In this document: in pieces, positions 54,330-63,632 of the stretch
How positions within the stretch are numbered: the first letter of the stretch is position 1
How the letters are laid out: each line of letters starts with the position of its first letter
NCBI GenBank assembly: GCA_937138475.1
Contig: CAKZPD010000005.1
Location: 1-64,000, forward strand
Direction: 5' to 3'
Source of the DNA: an uncultured Sulfitobacter sp.
Lineage (GTDB): Bacteria > Pseudomonadota > Alphaproteobacteria > Rhodobacterales > Rhodobacteraceae
DNA: 64,000 nt
Position numbers and translations under genes: made by a program
The notes under the pieces: generated by a model
Told to the model about the DNA's origin: nothing
Database searches by the model: none
The model's input: the letters and a program-made list of their open reading frames with translations, nothing else

Positions 54330-55061
54330 TTAGGGCTCTTTTGTCACGCGCGCTAGGGTTACCACATAAATTGGTCCCGACCCCGCCCGACGACAGGCGC
54401 GCGCAGCCGCCCCAAGCGTTGCCCCGCTTGTCATTACATCATCCACCAAAAGCACCGGACGCCCCAGCAGACGATGCCGGCGCCCTGGATGCACCTCTAT
54501 GGCGGCCTTTTGGGTCTCAAACCTTTGGGATACTGTCATTTTCTCCATCGGGGCGGTGCGGCGCTTGCGCAACAAAAGATCCGGGCAATAGCCAAGCCCG
54601 CATTGATTGGCCAAAGGCCGCGCCAGCAACCCCGCCTGATTAAATCGCCGCTTCAGCAACCGCGTCCAATGCAGCGGCACCGGGGCCACCAACAGGTTCT
54701 CCTGCGGCAGGTCGGCAATCGCGCGGGCCATCCAGCTTGCCGCCGGTCCGGCGATTTCGGCCCTGTCGCCATGCTTAAGGGCCAAAACCAGCCGCCGGGC
54801 ATTATCTTTGTAAATCAACGCAGCACGCCCCTTTTCCCACGGTCTGGGATCACGCAAACAGGCATCACAACGCAGCAAGGCGCCATCCGTGGCCCCCATC
54901 AAAGGCACACCGCACCCATCACAAATCGCCCCACCAATAAAATAGGTCTTGGCCCAACACGGCCCGCACAAACCAAAATCGGTCAGGACCGTTTCCCCGC
55001 AACTTAAACAACGCGGCGGATAAATAAGCGAAACCGCCCTTTGAAAACCTGATCTCAGCAC
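54330..55061 (-). CDS. ComF-family phosphoribosyltransferase-like protein
   Basis: ComF protein of 243 residues linked to natural transformation or amidophosphoribosyltransferase-like activity. Zinc-finger cysteines (CLSC, CGPC, CDGC, CDAC) are followed by the PRPP-loop VLLVDDVMTSGATLGAAARA. GTG 55061 is chosen because GGAG lies seven bases upstream; a longer frame to 55160 would overlap the divergent gene. It is only three to fifteen bases head-to-head from the methyltransferase start. Confidence 0.9.
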   Translation of the reverse strand: MLRSGFQRAVSLIYPPRCLSCGETVLTDFGLCGPCWAKTYFIGGAICDGCGVPLMGATDGALLRCDACLRDPRPWEKGRAALIYKDNARRLVLALKHGDRAEIAGPAASWMARAIADLPQENLLVAPVPLHWTRLLKRRFNQAGLLARPLANQCGLGYCPDLLLRKRRTAPMEKMTVSQRFETQKAAIEVHPGRRHRLLGRPVLLVDDVMTSGATLGAAARACRRAGSGPIYVVTLARVTKEP

Positions 55062-55076
55062 AGTATGACTCCGCTC

Positions 55077-55895
55077 ATGAATGCGCCTCACATATTGACC
55101 GACACCAACACCCTTGCCCGGAATCGCAAGCGCGCCGACCCGGCGGCGCTGTTTCTGCAAGCCGCCGCCGCAGATGAAATTCAGGATCGGCTGGCAATGG
55201 TTAACAGGGCGTTTACCGCCCCGGTGATTGTCACCCCTTTTCCGTCGATATGGCGCAACCGCCTTCCCGGCGCGCGCCTGCTAACCAGCGCCGAGCACCT
55301 GCCGCTGGACCCGGCAAGCTGCGATCTGATTGTCCACGCCATGGACCTGCATTGGGCAAATGACCCGGTTGGGCAGTTGATCCAATGCCGCAGGGCACTG
55401 CGCCCCGACGGCCTGTTGATGGTCGCGACGCTGGGCGGACAAACCCTGCATGAATTGCGCAGCTGCCTGAGCCAAGCCGAAGTTTCATTGGCTGGCGGTC
55501 TGTCACCGCGCGTGGCGCCCATGGGCGAAGTCCGTGATCTGGGCGCTTTGCTTCAGCGGGCCGGCCTGGCGCTGCCGGTTGCGGATGTCATGCCGCTGCG
55601 GGTTGAATACCGCGATCTGCATCATCTGATGCACGATCTGCGCGCCATGGGCGAAACCAATGCGCTGACCGCGCGTCACCGCCTGCCACCGCCGCGCCGG
55701 CTGTTTGATCGCGCTGCGGCCCTGTATCGCGACCATTTCCCCGCCCAAGGCTCCCGTATTCTTGCAACTTTTGAGCTGGTCTTTTTGACCGGCTGGCACC
55801 CCGCCGACAGCCAACAAAAGCCGCTGCGCCCCGGATCGGCGCAACATCGGCTGGCGCAGGCCCTGGGGGTGGCGGAAACGCCGCTCAGCGATTGA
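55077..55895 (+). CDS. SAM-dependent methyltransferase-like protein (BioC/NDUFAF5-like)
   Basis: Protein of 272 residues resembling the BioC/NDUFAF5 methyltransferase group: RNRKRADPAALFLQAAAADE at the start, LPLDPASCDLIVHAMDLHW and LRPDGLLMVATLGGQTLHEL. The usual glycine-rich motif I is weak or altered, so SAM binding is uncertain. ATG 55065 is an alternative start. It is followed by hemH. Confidence 0.82.
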   Translation: MNAPHILTDTNTLARNRKRADPAALFLQAAAADEIQDRLAMVNRAFTAPVIVTPFPSIWRNRLPGARLLTSAEHLPLDPASCDLIVHAMDLHWANDPVGQLIQCRRALRPDGLLMVATLGGQTLHELRSCLSQAEVSLAGGLSPRVAPMGEVRDLGALLQRAGLALPVADVMPLRVEYRDLHHLMHDLRAMGETNALTARHRLPPPRRLFDRAAALYRDHFPAQGSRILATFELVFLTGWHPADSQQKPLRPGSAQHRLAQALGVAETPLSD

Positions 55896-55950
55896 CCCCC
55901 GGCGCAAAGCGACTATTTCAGGGGGAACGGCCCCAAAAGGAACCCCCGCA

Positions 55951-57012
55951 ATGCTGGACTCAAGCCAAGATACGGCGCGCCCCGAGCACGCCCCCCAAGA
56001 CCACCCGACCCTTTCCAAGCCCAAAGTCGGGGTGATTTTTGCGAATCTTGGCACGCCGGATCACTATGATTATTGGTCGATGCGGCGCTATCTGAACGAA
56101 TTTTTGTCGGACAAGCGGGTCATCGACTATAGCGCCTGGCTCTGGCAGCCTTTGTTGCAACTGATCATCCTGACCAAGCGACCCTTCTCAAGCGGCGCCG
56201 CCTACAAAAGCATCTGGAACGAAAAAGACGGCGAAAGCCCGCTGATGACAATCACCAAGGCGCAAACGGCGAAACTGGCCCAACGGCTGGGGCAGCGGTA
56301 TGGCGATGCGGTAATGGTCGATTTCTCAATGCGCTACGGCAATCCATCCACAAAATCCGTCGTCCGCAAGCTCAGCCAGGCCGGGTGCCGCAAGATCTTG
56401 TTTTTCCCGCTTTATCCGCAATATGCGGGGGCCACATCCGCCACCGCCAATGATCAGTTCTTTCGCGCCCTGCTGGAAGAAAAATGGCAACCTGCCGCCC
56501 GCACCGCCCCGCCCTATTTTGACGACCCTGGTTATATCGAGGCCCTCGCCCAATCAATTGAGCGCAGCTATGCCCAGCTGGACAAGCGGCCTGATATTCT
56601 GGTGTGTTCCTATCACGGGGTGCCGCAGCGCTATTTGACCGAGGGCGATCCCTATCATTGCCATTGCCAGAAAACCACGCGGCTGCTGCGCGAACGGCTG
56701 GGCTGGGCTGACACTGAAATCACCACCACCTTTCAATCCAAATTTGGCCCGGAAGAATGGCTGAAACCCTATACCGTCGAAGAGGTGGCCCGGCTGGCAC
56801 AAGCGGGCAAGACCAACATCGCCGTATGCGCGCCCGCCTTTTCCGCCGATTGCATCGAAACGCTTGAGGAAATCAACGAAGAGATCAAAGAAAGCTTTGA
56901 ACACGCCGGCGGCAAGCAGTTTACCTATATTCCCTGTCTGAACGATGATGATGCCCATATCGCAGCGCTGGCGCAGCTGGCCGAGGCAAATCTGCAAGGC
57001 TGGCTGGATTAA
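55951..57012 (+). CDS. hemH: Ferrochelatase
   Basis: Inserts Fe(II) into protoporphyrin IX, 353 residues. CSYHGVPQRY contains the catalytic histidine, PYHCHCQ with other cysteines suggests a [2Fe-2S] cluster as in alphaproteobacterial enzymes, and FSADCIETLEEI has the conserved glutamate. It ends at a strong terminator shared with the convergent small gene. Confidence 0.97.
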   Translation: MLDSSQDTARPEHAPQDHPTLSKPKVGVIFANLGTPDHYDYWSMRRYLNEFLSDKRVIDYSAWLWQPLLQLIILTKRPFSSGAAYKSIWNEKDGESPLMTITKAQTAKLAQRLGQRYGDAVMVDFSMRYGNPSTKSVVRKLSQAGCRKILFFPLYPQYAGATSATANDQFFRALLEEKWQPAARTAPPYFDDPGYIEALAQSIERSYAQLDKRPDILVCSYHGVPQRYLTEGDPYHCHCQKTTRLLRERLGWADTEITTTFQSKFGPEEWLKPYTVEEVARLAQAGKTNIAVCAPAFSADCIETLEEINEEIKESFEHAGGKQFTYIPCLNDDDAHIAALAQLAEANLQGWLD

Positions 57013-57080
57013 TCCGGCCCAAGAAAACGCCCTGATCGAAACCGGCGGATCAATATCGTCCGGGCAAAATGCGGGCACAA

Positions 57081-57109
57081 AAAAAGGTGGCGAAAATCGC
57101 CACCTTTTT
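57081..57109. terminator. Bidirectional intrinsic terminator after hemH
   Basis: AAAAA-GGTGGCGA pairs with TCGCCACC-TTTTT around a three-base loop (57081-57109), with T-rich sequence on both strands. It separates hemH from the convergent small gene. Confidence 0.88.
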
Positions 57110-57128
57110 CTTTTGGTATCAGAACTGC

Positions 57129-57308
57129 TTAGTCAGCGACAGCGGCAGCAACGACGGCCAACAGGATCAGCGGCAGAAGCGCGCCTGTGGAAGAGCTGGA
57201 AGCTTCTTCAACAACAACAGGGGCTTCGATTGCTGGGTCCGAAAGGGAACCGGCGAATGCGGACGATGCGGCGGCGGTCAGGGCTGCGGCCAGAACGAGT
57301 TTTTTCAT
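57129..57308 (-). CDS. Small exported protein with C-terminal membrane segment
   Basis: Gene of 59 residues. Residues 1-19 are a signal peptide (MKKLVLAAALTAAASSAFAG), then a short acidic, serine-rich linker and a terminal hydrophobic stretch LLPLILLAVVAAAVAD. GGAGG lies nine bases before the ATG. No function is recognised. It is convergent with hemH. Confidence 0.7.
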   Translation of the reverse strand: MKKLVLAAALTAAASSAFAGSLSDPAIEAPVVVEEASSSSTGALLPLILLAVVAAAVAD

Positions 57309-57447
57309 GTAAATAACCTCCAGGATCGGCACGTCATGATTTTTTTTGGCGTGCGCTCAAAACTTACCTCGTAATTTTCATAAACAACATATCCGAAGAA
57401 ATGGAAATAGGATTACGCTGCTTGCCCCTAGTATCAGCAGATTGTCG

Positions 57448-58059
57448 TCAAATTAGCAACACCTGAGTTCCCACCTTGGCCATCGCGAAAAGCTCAGCGA
57501 TATGTTCATTGTAAAGACCAATGCAGCCGTTCGACGACTGGCGGCCGATCTTGCGGGTGTCATGGGTTCCGTGAATACGATAGTATTTCCATCCCAGATA
57601 CAGCGCATGGGTGCCCAGCGGATTGTCAGGCCCTGGCCCGATAAAGGGCGGCCATTCAGGGTTGCGCTTCAGCATGGATGGCGTTGGCCGCCAGCTTGGG
57701 CCCTCGACCTTTTGCACAACCGCTGTGCGGCCGCGGCGCGTCAGCTCTTCGGTCAGCGGCACACTGGACGGATACAGCTTATAAGTCTCGCCGCCCGCCG
57801 TCCAATAATGCAAGGCGCGGCTGTCGATATCGACCAAGATCGCCCCATTGCGCAAATTGGGAAAATAAGGCCGCCAATCCAGGGTGCGAAAGCTGGAAAT
57901 ATTATGCCGCACCACTTCGGTGATATCGCGCTCAACCTCGGTTGTGCTGTCGGCATTCACATCGCTGGCATCCTGCGCAAGCGCCGGCGCGGCCACCATC
58001 GCCGCACCAGATAACAAAAAAGCACGGCGGCTGGGGTTGGGTTTCATCGGATCAGACAT
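57448..58059 (-). CDS. L,D-transpeptidase, Tat-exported
   Basis: YkuD-family peptidoglycan L,D-transpeptidase of 203 residues. The signal SRRAFLLSGA is Tat-like. The catalytic motif is HGTHDTRKIGRQSSNGCIGLYN in parts: the histidine in RIHGTHD and the cysteine in SNGCI. It would form cross-links or anchor proteins to peptidoglycan in the periplasm. A second enzyme of this type lies at 58721. Confidence 0.93.
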   Translation of the reverse strand: MSDPMKPNPSRRAFLLSGAAMVAAPALAQDASDVNADSTTEVERDITEVVRHNISSFRTLDWRPYFPNLRNGAILVDIDSRALHYWTAGGETYKLYPSSVPLTEELTRRGRTAVVQKVEGPSWRPTPSMLKRNPEWPPFIGPGPDNPLGTHALYLGWKYYRIHGTHDTRKIGRQSSNGCIGLYNEHIAELFAMAKVGTQVLLI

Positions 58060-58209
58060 GGGGGCTCCGTTTCAGATGCCAGAATTTTCGGCATACTATG
58101 GCCAGAATACAGCAGTCGCAAATCAAACAGATGTCATTTTCTGTATGTGCGTTTGAATTGCAACGCAGCGCAAGGTAAGGCAGAAAAACCAAAACGGGGG
58201 AAACCGAAC

Positions 58210-58731
58210 ATGCTGCGTGCGATCTTGATGGTTCTGACCTTGACGGTGCTGGGCGCTTGCGTCCCAGAGCCGCAGAGCACGCTTGGCCCCGATGGCAAAC
58301 CCTTGCCCCGCGTCTATCGCATCCGTGCGGCAGACGAAAGCACGATACAGTTCCGCATGCTTGACGCCGTCAACGCATTGCGCAGCGCCGCCGGCCACCC
58401 CGAGGTCGCGCTGGAACCGCGCCTGACAGCGGCCGCCGAAACCCACGCCCGCGATATGGCCCTTCAGAACCGGCCCTGGCATTTTGGGTCGGACGGATCA
58501 TCGCCGATCGACCGGGCCGCACGGGTTGGTTACGATGGCACCTTGCTTGGGGAAAACATCTCTGAGACCTTTGAAACCGAAATGGAAACCCTTGCGGCAT
58601 GGATGGATAACCCCAACACCCGCCGCATTATTCTTGAGCCATCTGCAACACACATGGGGTTTGGCTGGTTGCAAGAACCATCCGGCAAGCTGTGGTGGGT
58701 GCTGGAAATCGGCGGCGTGGTCAGGGGTTGA
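58210..58731 (+). CDS. CAP-domain lipoprotein
   Basis: Lipoprotein of 173 residues with lipobox LGAC (C17). The CAP/SCP domain shows NALRSAAGHPEVALEPRL, AAAETHARDMA, WHFGSDGSSPIDRA and GENISETF, typical of bacterial CAP proteins of unknown function. It is convergent with the second L,D-transpeptidase gene and overlaps it by 11 bases. Confidence 0.88.
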   Translation: MLRAILMVLTLTVLGACVPEPQSTLGPDGKPLPRVYRIRAADESTIQFRMLDAVNALRSAAGHPEVALEPRLTAAAETHARDMALQNRPWHFGSDGSSPIDRAARVGYDGTLLGENISETFETEMETLAAWMDNPNTRRIILEPSATHMGFGWLQEPSGKLWWVLEIGGVVRG

Positions 58732-59233
58732 TGCTGATCGGTGTGCCGCGGCGCACCATGGCAAAGATCTCTTCCATTTCTCGGTTCGTGACCGAGATAC
58801 AGCCCCAGGTCCAATCCTTCTTGTCCCGTTTTCCGGGCGTCTTTTGCCCGTGAATAAAGATATCGCCGCCCGGCTTTTTGCCGATCGCCTTGGCGGCGGC
58901 GCGATCCTGGGCATTGGGATAGGAAATGCCCAGCGACAGGTGAAAGGCGCTGTTGGGGTTGATCCGGTCAATGTGGTACAGCCCCTCGGGCGTGCGACCA
59001 TCGCCCTCGAACACCTTGTGGCCCACGGGCGCAAATCCCAGATTGATCCGATAGCTTTTCAATATCTTGTCGTCATGTAACAAGAACATCCGTCTTGAAC
59101 CCTTGTTGACCACGACAAAGGTCACCTCGGGGCCGTCATAGCGGCGCAACTTGTGTGCCGGCGCGCGCAGCCCGCAGCCGCTTAGCCCTGCCAAAGCTGT
59201 GGCGCCCAAAATCATTTGTCTGCGATGCAACAT
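58721..59233 (-). CDS. L,D-transpeptidase lipoprotein
   Basis: YkuD-family protein of 170 residues. A lipobox-like LSGC (near residue 20) suggests membrane anchoring. The catalytic histidine lies in FIHGQKTPG and the cysteine in WTWGCISVTN. It would act on peptidoglycan in the periplasm. Confidence 0.92.
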   Translation of the reverse strand: MLHRRQMILGATALAGLSGCGLRAPAHKLRRYDGPEVTFVVVNKGSRRMFLLHDDKILKSYRINLGFAPVGHKVFEGDGRTPEGLYHIDRINPNSAFHLSLGISYPNAQDRAAAKAIGKKPGGDIFIHGQKTPGKRDKKDWTWGCISVTNREMEEIFAMVRRGTPISINP

Positions 59234-59303
59234 GATGCCTTGCCTGTTTTTGGGCGATCTAGCACGAAAAAACTAAGAATACCGCAACAAATTTTGGGCC
59301 TTG

Positions 59304-60524
59304 TCAGATGCGGCGAAAGGCAGCGACCAGCTCAATATGCGCGGACCAGCGGAACTGATCCACCACCTTGACCCAGTCAAGCTGATAACCGCCGGCCACA
59401 AGAACGGCAGCATCGCGGGCAAATGTCACCGGGTTACAGGACACATAGGCCAACGTGGGCACCGCGCTTTGCGCCAGCTCGGCGACTTGGGCCTCGGCGC
59501 CGGCGCGCGGAGGGTCCAGAACAACGGCGTCGATTTTCGCCAGCTCATCCGGCATCAGCGGCCGGCGGAACAAATCGCGCGCCGTGGCGGTGACTTTCTT
59601 CAGACCCTTGGCCCTGCGCCAACCCTGATCCAGCGCCGCGATCATCTCGGGGGCGCTTTCGAACGCCTGCACCTCGGCCCCAAGGGCCAAAGGCAGCGCA
59701 AAGGTGCCGCAACCGGCAAACAGGTCCACCACCTGCGGCGCGTCGCCAACGATCTGTTGCACCGCCTGCAACAATGCCGCCTCGCCGTCGGCGGTGGCTT
59801 GCAGGAACGACCCAGGCGGCGGCACCACCAGCGCCGGGCCAAACCGCTGCGTGGGCGGCGCGCGCATGGCGACCACCTCATCCCCCCAGGCCAGCCGCGC
59901 AAGACCAAACCCTTCGCACAGCGCCGCCAATTCCTGGCGCAACGGGCCATCCAGCGGCTTGCCATGCTGCACCGCGACATCCAACCCCTCAAGCGAGGCC
60001 GTCACCGTCACCGCCAGGGCCGCCTTGCGGCTGGCCCCCACCAGCGCCAATTCCTGCGCGACCACCAAACCGCCCCGCACCTTTTCATCCAGCAAAATAC
60101 AACCGGGAATTTCGATGATTGCATCGCCCCCACGCCCGAAAAATCCGGCCATTGCCCCTTTTTTGGTGCGTTTCGCGGCAAAGGTGGCACGGCGGCGTGA
60201 CTGCGCAGCCGAGGTTTCGATCGGGTGGAACGGCGCGTTCAGGCCATGGGCCGCCAGAGCATTGCGCACCATGTCAACCTTCCAGCCCGCCACCAGATCA
60301 TCCGAGGCATGCTGCAACTGACAACCGCCGCAGGCTTTGAAATGCCGGCAAGGGGCGCTGACCCGCGCGGCGGACGGCTGAAGGATTTTCACATCGGTCA
60401 GCTGATGGCCGTCAAGCTGGCCGGTTACTTCTTCGCCGGGCAGGGCCATTGGCACAAACACCGGCCCATCGGCCACGCCGTCGCCATGCAGGCCCAAACG
60501 ATTGATCACATAAGATGTTGTCAT
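59304..60524 (-). CDS. RNA uracil-5 methyltransferase, RumA/TrmA family
   Basis: SAM-dependent tRNA/rRNA m5U methyltransferase of 406 residues. Four cysteines in PCRHFKACGGCQLQH and IPGCILLDE can bind a [4Fe-4S] cluster; VVDLFAGCGTFALPLA binds SAM; SCNPVTFARD carries the catalytic cysteine. ATG 60524 is used. The exact RNA target is unresolved. Confidence 0.92.
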   Translation of the reverse strand: MTTSYVINRLGLHGDGVADGPVFVPMALPGEEVTGQLDGHQLTDVKILQPSAARVSAPCRHFKACGGCQLQHASDDLVAGWKVDMVRNALAAHGLNAPFHPIETSAAQSRRRATFAAKRTKKGAMAGFFGRGGDAIIEIPGCILLDEKVRGGLVVAQELALVGASRKAALAVTVTASLEGLDVAVQHGKPLDGPLRQELAALCEGFGLARLAWGDEVVAMRAPPTQRFGPALVVPPPGSFLQATADGEAALLQAVQQIVGDAPQVVDLFAGCGTFALPLALGAEVQAFESAPEMIAALDQGWRRAKGLKKVTATARDLFRRPLMPDELAKIDAVVLDPPRAGAEAQVAELAQSAVPTLAYVSCNPVTFARDAAVLVAGGYQLDWVKVVDQFRWSAHIELVAAFRRI

Positions 60525-60596
60525 ACCCACCGCATACTGTGTGAACCGGCGACGCAAAAGCCCCCTTTTGCGCGGCCCGGCGATAAATACAGCGCC

Positions 60597-62435
60597 TCAG
60601 GCGTCGTCGTCGACTTGCAAAAACCCGCCCGATTGCCGCGCCCAGAACTGTGCATAAAGCCCGCCCTGCGCCAAAAGCGCGCTATGGGGGCCATCCTCGA
60701 CAATGCGCCCGTCATCCAGCACCAGGATCCGGTCCATCTTGGCAATGGTGGACAGACGGTGCGCAATCGCCAGAACGGTCTTGCCTTCCATCATCCCATA
60801 CAGGGTGTCCTGGATTGCCGCCTCGACCTCGCTGTCCAGGGCGCTTGTCGCCTCGTCCAGCAAAAGGATCGGCGCGTCCTTCAGGATCACCCGCGCCAAA
60901 GTCACCCGCTGGCGCTGACCACCCGACAGCTTGACCCCGCGTTCACCCACCTGCGCATCATAGCCGCGCCGCCCTTCGGGATCGGTCAGCCCCAGAATGA
61001 ATTCATGCGCCTGCGCCTGTTTGGCCGCGTCCAGCATCTGGGCCTCGGTGGCATCGCTGCGGCCATAAAGAATGTTGTCACGCACGGAACGATGCAGCAA
61101 AGCGCTGTCTTGCTGAACCATGCCGATCTGCCGGCGCAAACTGTCCTGGCTGACGGTGGTGATATCCTGTCCGTCAATCAGGATCTGACCGCCATCGGCA
61201 TCGTAAAACCGCAACAACAGCTTGACCAAAGTCGACTTGCCCGCCCCCGAGCGCCCGACAAGCCCGATCTTTTCGCCGCGCCGGATGGTCAGGTTCAGCC
61301 GATCCAGGCCGCCGCTGGTCTGGCCGTAATGATGGCTGAGGTCGCGCAGCTCGATTGTTCCATCGCTCAAACGCAGGGGCGGGGCCCCCGGCGCATCAGT
61401 CAGGGCAATCGGCTGGGCGATGGTTTCCATACCTTCGGCCACCACGCCCAGTTGCCGAAAGAACGACGTCAGCGCCCACATGATCCAACCGGTCATCGCA
61501 TTCAACCGCAGCGTCAGCGTTGCCGCCGCTGCCACCACCCCAACCGAAGCGCTGCCGTTCATCCAAAGCAGAATTGCCCAGCCGACCACCCCGACGATCA
61601 GCACGCCATTCAGCACCACCAAAAAGAAATCCATGATGGTGAATATCCGCATTTCCACCTGAAAGGTGCGGCGCGCGTCCTCGATTGCTTCTTTGGCATA
61701 GTCCAATTCCTGATCGTGATGGGCGAACATCTTGACGGAATGGATATTGGTATAGGCATCCACAACCCGGCCCGTCACCGCCGATCGCGCATTCGACGCC
61801 GCCTGGCTGGCTGGGCCGACGCGCTGGACCGTCCAGCGAATAAGCAATCCATAAAGAACGAACCACCCCACCAGCGGCAACAACAGACGCGGGTCGGCCA
61901 CCGTCAGCAAAATCGCAGCCCCCAGAAGATAGGCCAGCGAAAAGGAAATCGCATCAAAGACCTGGAAGACCACCTCGCCGGCGGCGGGCGGGGTCTGCAT
62001 GATCCGGTTGGCGATGCGTCCGGCGAAATCGTTCTCGAACCAACCCACCGACTGCCGCAAGACCTGGCGATGCGCCCGCCAGCGGATCAACGTGCCGAAA
62101 TTGGGCATCACGGCGTTGTTCAACAAGGCCACATCCACCACCTGAACCAGCGGTCGCAGCAACAAGATAAACACCGCCATAGCAATCAGCTCGTGGCGGT
62201 ATGCGGCCCAAACCTGCGCGGGATCACCCACCAACAGATCGACCAGACGCCCCATATACGAAATCAGCCCCACTTCGATGGCGGCCACCAGCACGGAAAA
62301 CAGGGCTGTCCAAATGAACACGCGCCTGAACGGCCCGCAATAGGCGCGGATGAACGGCCACAGGCGCTGTGGCGGGTGATCCGTTTCCGCATAGGGCACA
62401 TAGGGATCGACCAGGTTTTCAAACAGGCGGAACAT
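60597..62435 (-). CDS. ABC exporter, fused membrane and ATPase domains
   Basis: Half-transporter of 612 residues. A six-helix membrane domain (about 30-330) precedes an ATPase domain with Walker A GRSGAGKST, signature LSGGQ, Walker B ILLLDEATSALD and a switch histidine in AIAHRLST. Members export lipids, peptides or drugs; the substrate cannot be told. Confidence 0.94.
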   Translation of the reverse strand: MFRLFENLVDPYVPYAETDHPPQRLWPFIRAYCGPFRRVFIWTALFSVLVAAIEVGLISYMGRLVDLLVGDPAQVWAAYRHELIAMAVFILLLRPLVQVVDVALLNNAVMPNFGTLIRWRAHRQVLRQSVGWFENDFAGRIANRIMQTPPAAGEVVFQVFDAISFSLAYLLGAAILLTVADPRLLLPLVGWFVLYGLLIRWTVQRVGPASQAASNARSAVTGRVVDAYTNIHSVKMFAHHDQELDYAKEAIEDARRTFQVEMRIFTIMDFFLVVLNGVLIVGVVGWAILLWMNGSASVGVVAAAATLTLRLNAMTGWIMWALTSFFRQLGVVAEGMETIAQPIALTDAPGAPPLRLSDGTIELRDLSHHYGQTSGGLDRLNLTIRRGEKIGLVGRSGAGKSTLVKLLLRFYDADGGQILIDGQDITTVSQDSLRRQIGMVQQDSALLHRSVRDNILYGRSDATEAQMLDAAKQAQAHEFILGLTDPEGRRGYDAQVGERGVKLSGGQRQRVTLARVILKDAPILLLDEATSALDSEVEAAIQDTLYGMMEGKTVLAIAHRLSTIAKMDRILVLDDGRIVEDGPHSALLAQGGLYAQFWARQSGGFLQVDDDA

Positions 62436-62468
62436 GACGGCAAGCTTTGCGTATTTTGGGCGCCAAGG

Positions 62469-63632
62469 CTAGAGCGTTCGGGCGCGGTTCAGCAGGGCTT
62501 GTTTATCTAGGGCGAAATCAGAGGCGATCCAGATTTCCTCAAGCTGGCGCAACCGGGCGCCCAGCGCCTTGCCCTTGAGGGCGGGCAAATCCCCGCCGCG
62601 CAGCGGAAAGACCGCGGCGCCGGCGCGGGCCAAGGCCGGCAAGTCCCGACAATCAACCCCGGTTCCGGCCAGAACCGCCCGCAAGATCATCGCGCCGCGC
62701 GCCACCTCTGTCCCTTGACGATAGGCGACCTCGCTCAGTGCGGGGCCATCAAAGGCCGCCTTATGCAGCGCCTCAAAGTGGCGGATTTCATTTCTGGTCA
62801 GACGCAGCCCGGCCCGCAAAGCGGTGATCGCGGCAAGACGCAGCAGCCAATCGGGGGCCAAAGACAGCGTTGCCTCGGCGTGGACGACCGGTGCCAAAAG
62901 GCGATCATCGGCCCCCTCAAGCACGCGCGCCAACACCCCGGTTTGACGCATCGCCGCAACCGCAGGGGCGGGATCACCGGCGCCCAGCAGCTTGCGCAGC
63001 TCGCTCGTGACACGTTCGCTCGACAGTGCGGCAAGCCCGTCCAGATTTCGCGCAATCGCATCCAGTGTCGCCGCATCAAACCCCAAGGCCGGATCCGCAT
63101 AATGGGCGTGAAACCGGAAAAACCGCAAAATACGCAGATAATCCTCGCGAATGCGGGCGCCGGCGTCTTCGATGAACCGCACCCGCCGGGCGATCAGATC
63201 AGGCAACCCGCCCAAAGGGTCGATCACCTGCCCCGACAAATCGGCATAAAGCGCGTTGATGGTAAAATCCCGACGCCGCGCGTCTTGCGTCATGCTGGCT
63301 GCAAAGGAGACACGCGCGCGGCGACCATCGGTTTGCACGTCTTGGCGAAAGGTCGTGATTTCGAAACCGTTCCCCCCGGAAACCACCGTGACGGTTCCGT
63401 GGTCAATCCCTGTGGGAACCGCGCGCAACCCGGCAGCCTGCGCCAAAGCCATCACCTGATTGGGCGGGGCATCCGTGGCCAGATCTATGTCCGATCCCGC
63501 CACCCCCATCAGGGCGTTGCGCACACAGCCCCCGACAAAATACAGCCCATACCCCCCCGTGCCGGTCACGGCCTGAAACACCGCCCGCACATCCGGGTCG
63601 GTCAACCATGGGGTTTGAGGCGGCAACCTCAT
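62469..63632 (-). CDS. CCA tRNA nucleotidyltransferase, class II type
   Basis: Adds or repairs the tRNA CCA end, 387 residues. The head has YFVGGCVRNALMG and the metal pair SDIDLATD (D residues near 43/45), then RRDFTINALY and RIREDYLRILRFFRFHA. ATG 63632 follows the ATGA overlap with the Nudix gene; the frame extends further upstream inside that gene. Confidence 0.92.
   Translation of the reverse strand: MRLPPQTPWLTDPDVRAVFQAVTGTGGYGLYFVGGCVRNALMGVAGSDIDLATDAPPNQVMALAQAAGLRAVPTGIDHGTVTVVSGGNGFEITTFRQDVQTDGRRARVSFAASMTQDARRRDFTINALYADLSGQVIDPLGGLPDLIARRVRFIEDAGARIREDYLRILRFFRFHAHYADPALGFDAATLDAIARNLDGLAALSSERVTSELRKLLGAGDPAPAVAAMRQTGVLARVLEGADDRLLAPVVHAEATLSLAPDWLLRLAAITALRAGLRLTRNEIRHFEALHKAAFDGPALSEVAYRQGTEVARGAMILRAVLAGTGVDCRDLPALARAGAAVFPLRGGDLPALKGKALGARLRQLEEIWIASDFALDKQALLNRARTL

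Noticed and set aside
60225-62510. Very long + strand open frame of 761 codons
   Set aside because: It lies antisense to the RNA methyltransferase and ABC exporter, is rich in Arg, His, Pro and Gln as GC-rich shadow frames are, and shows no domain.
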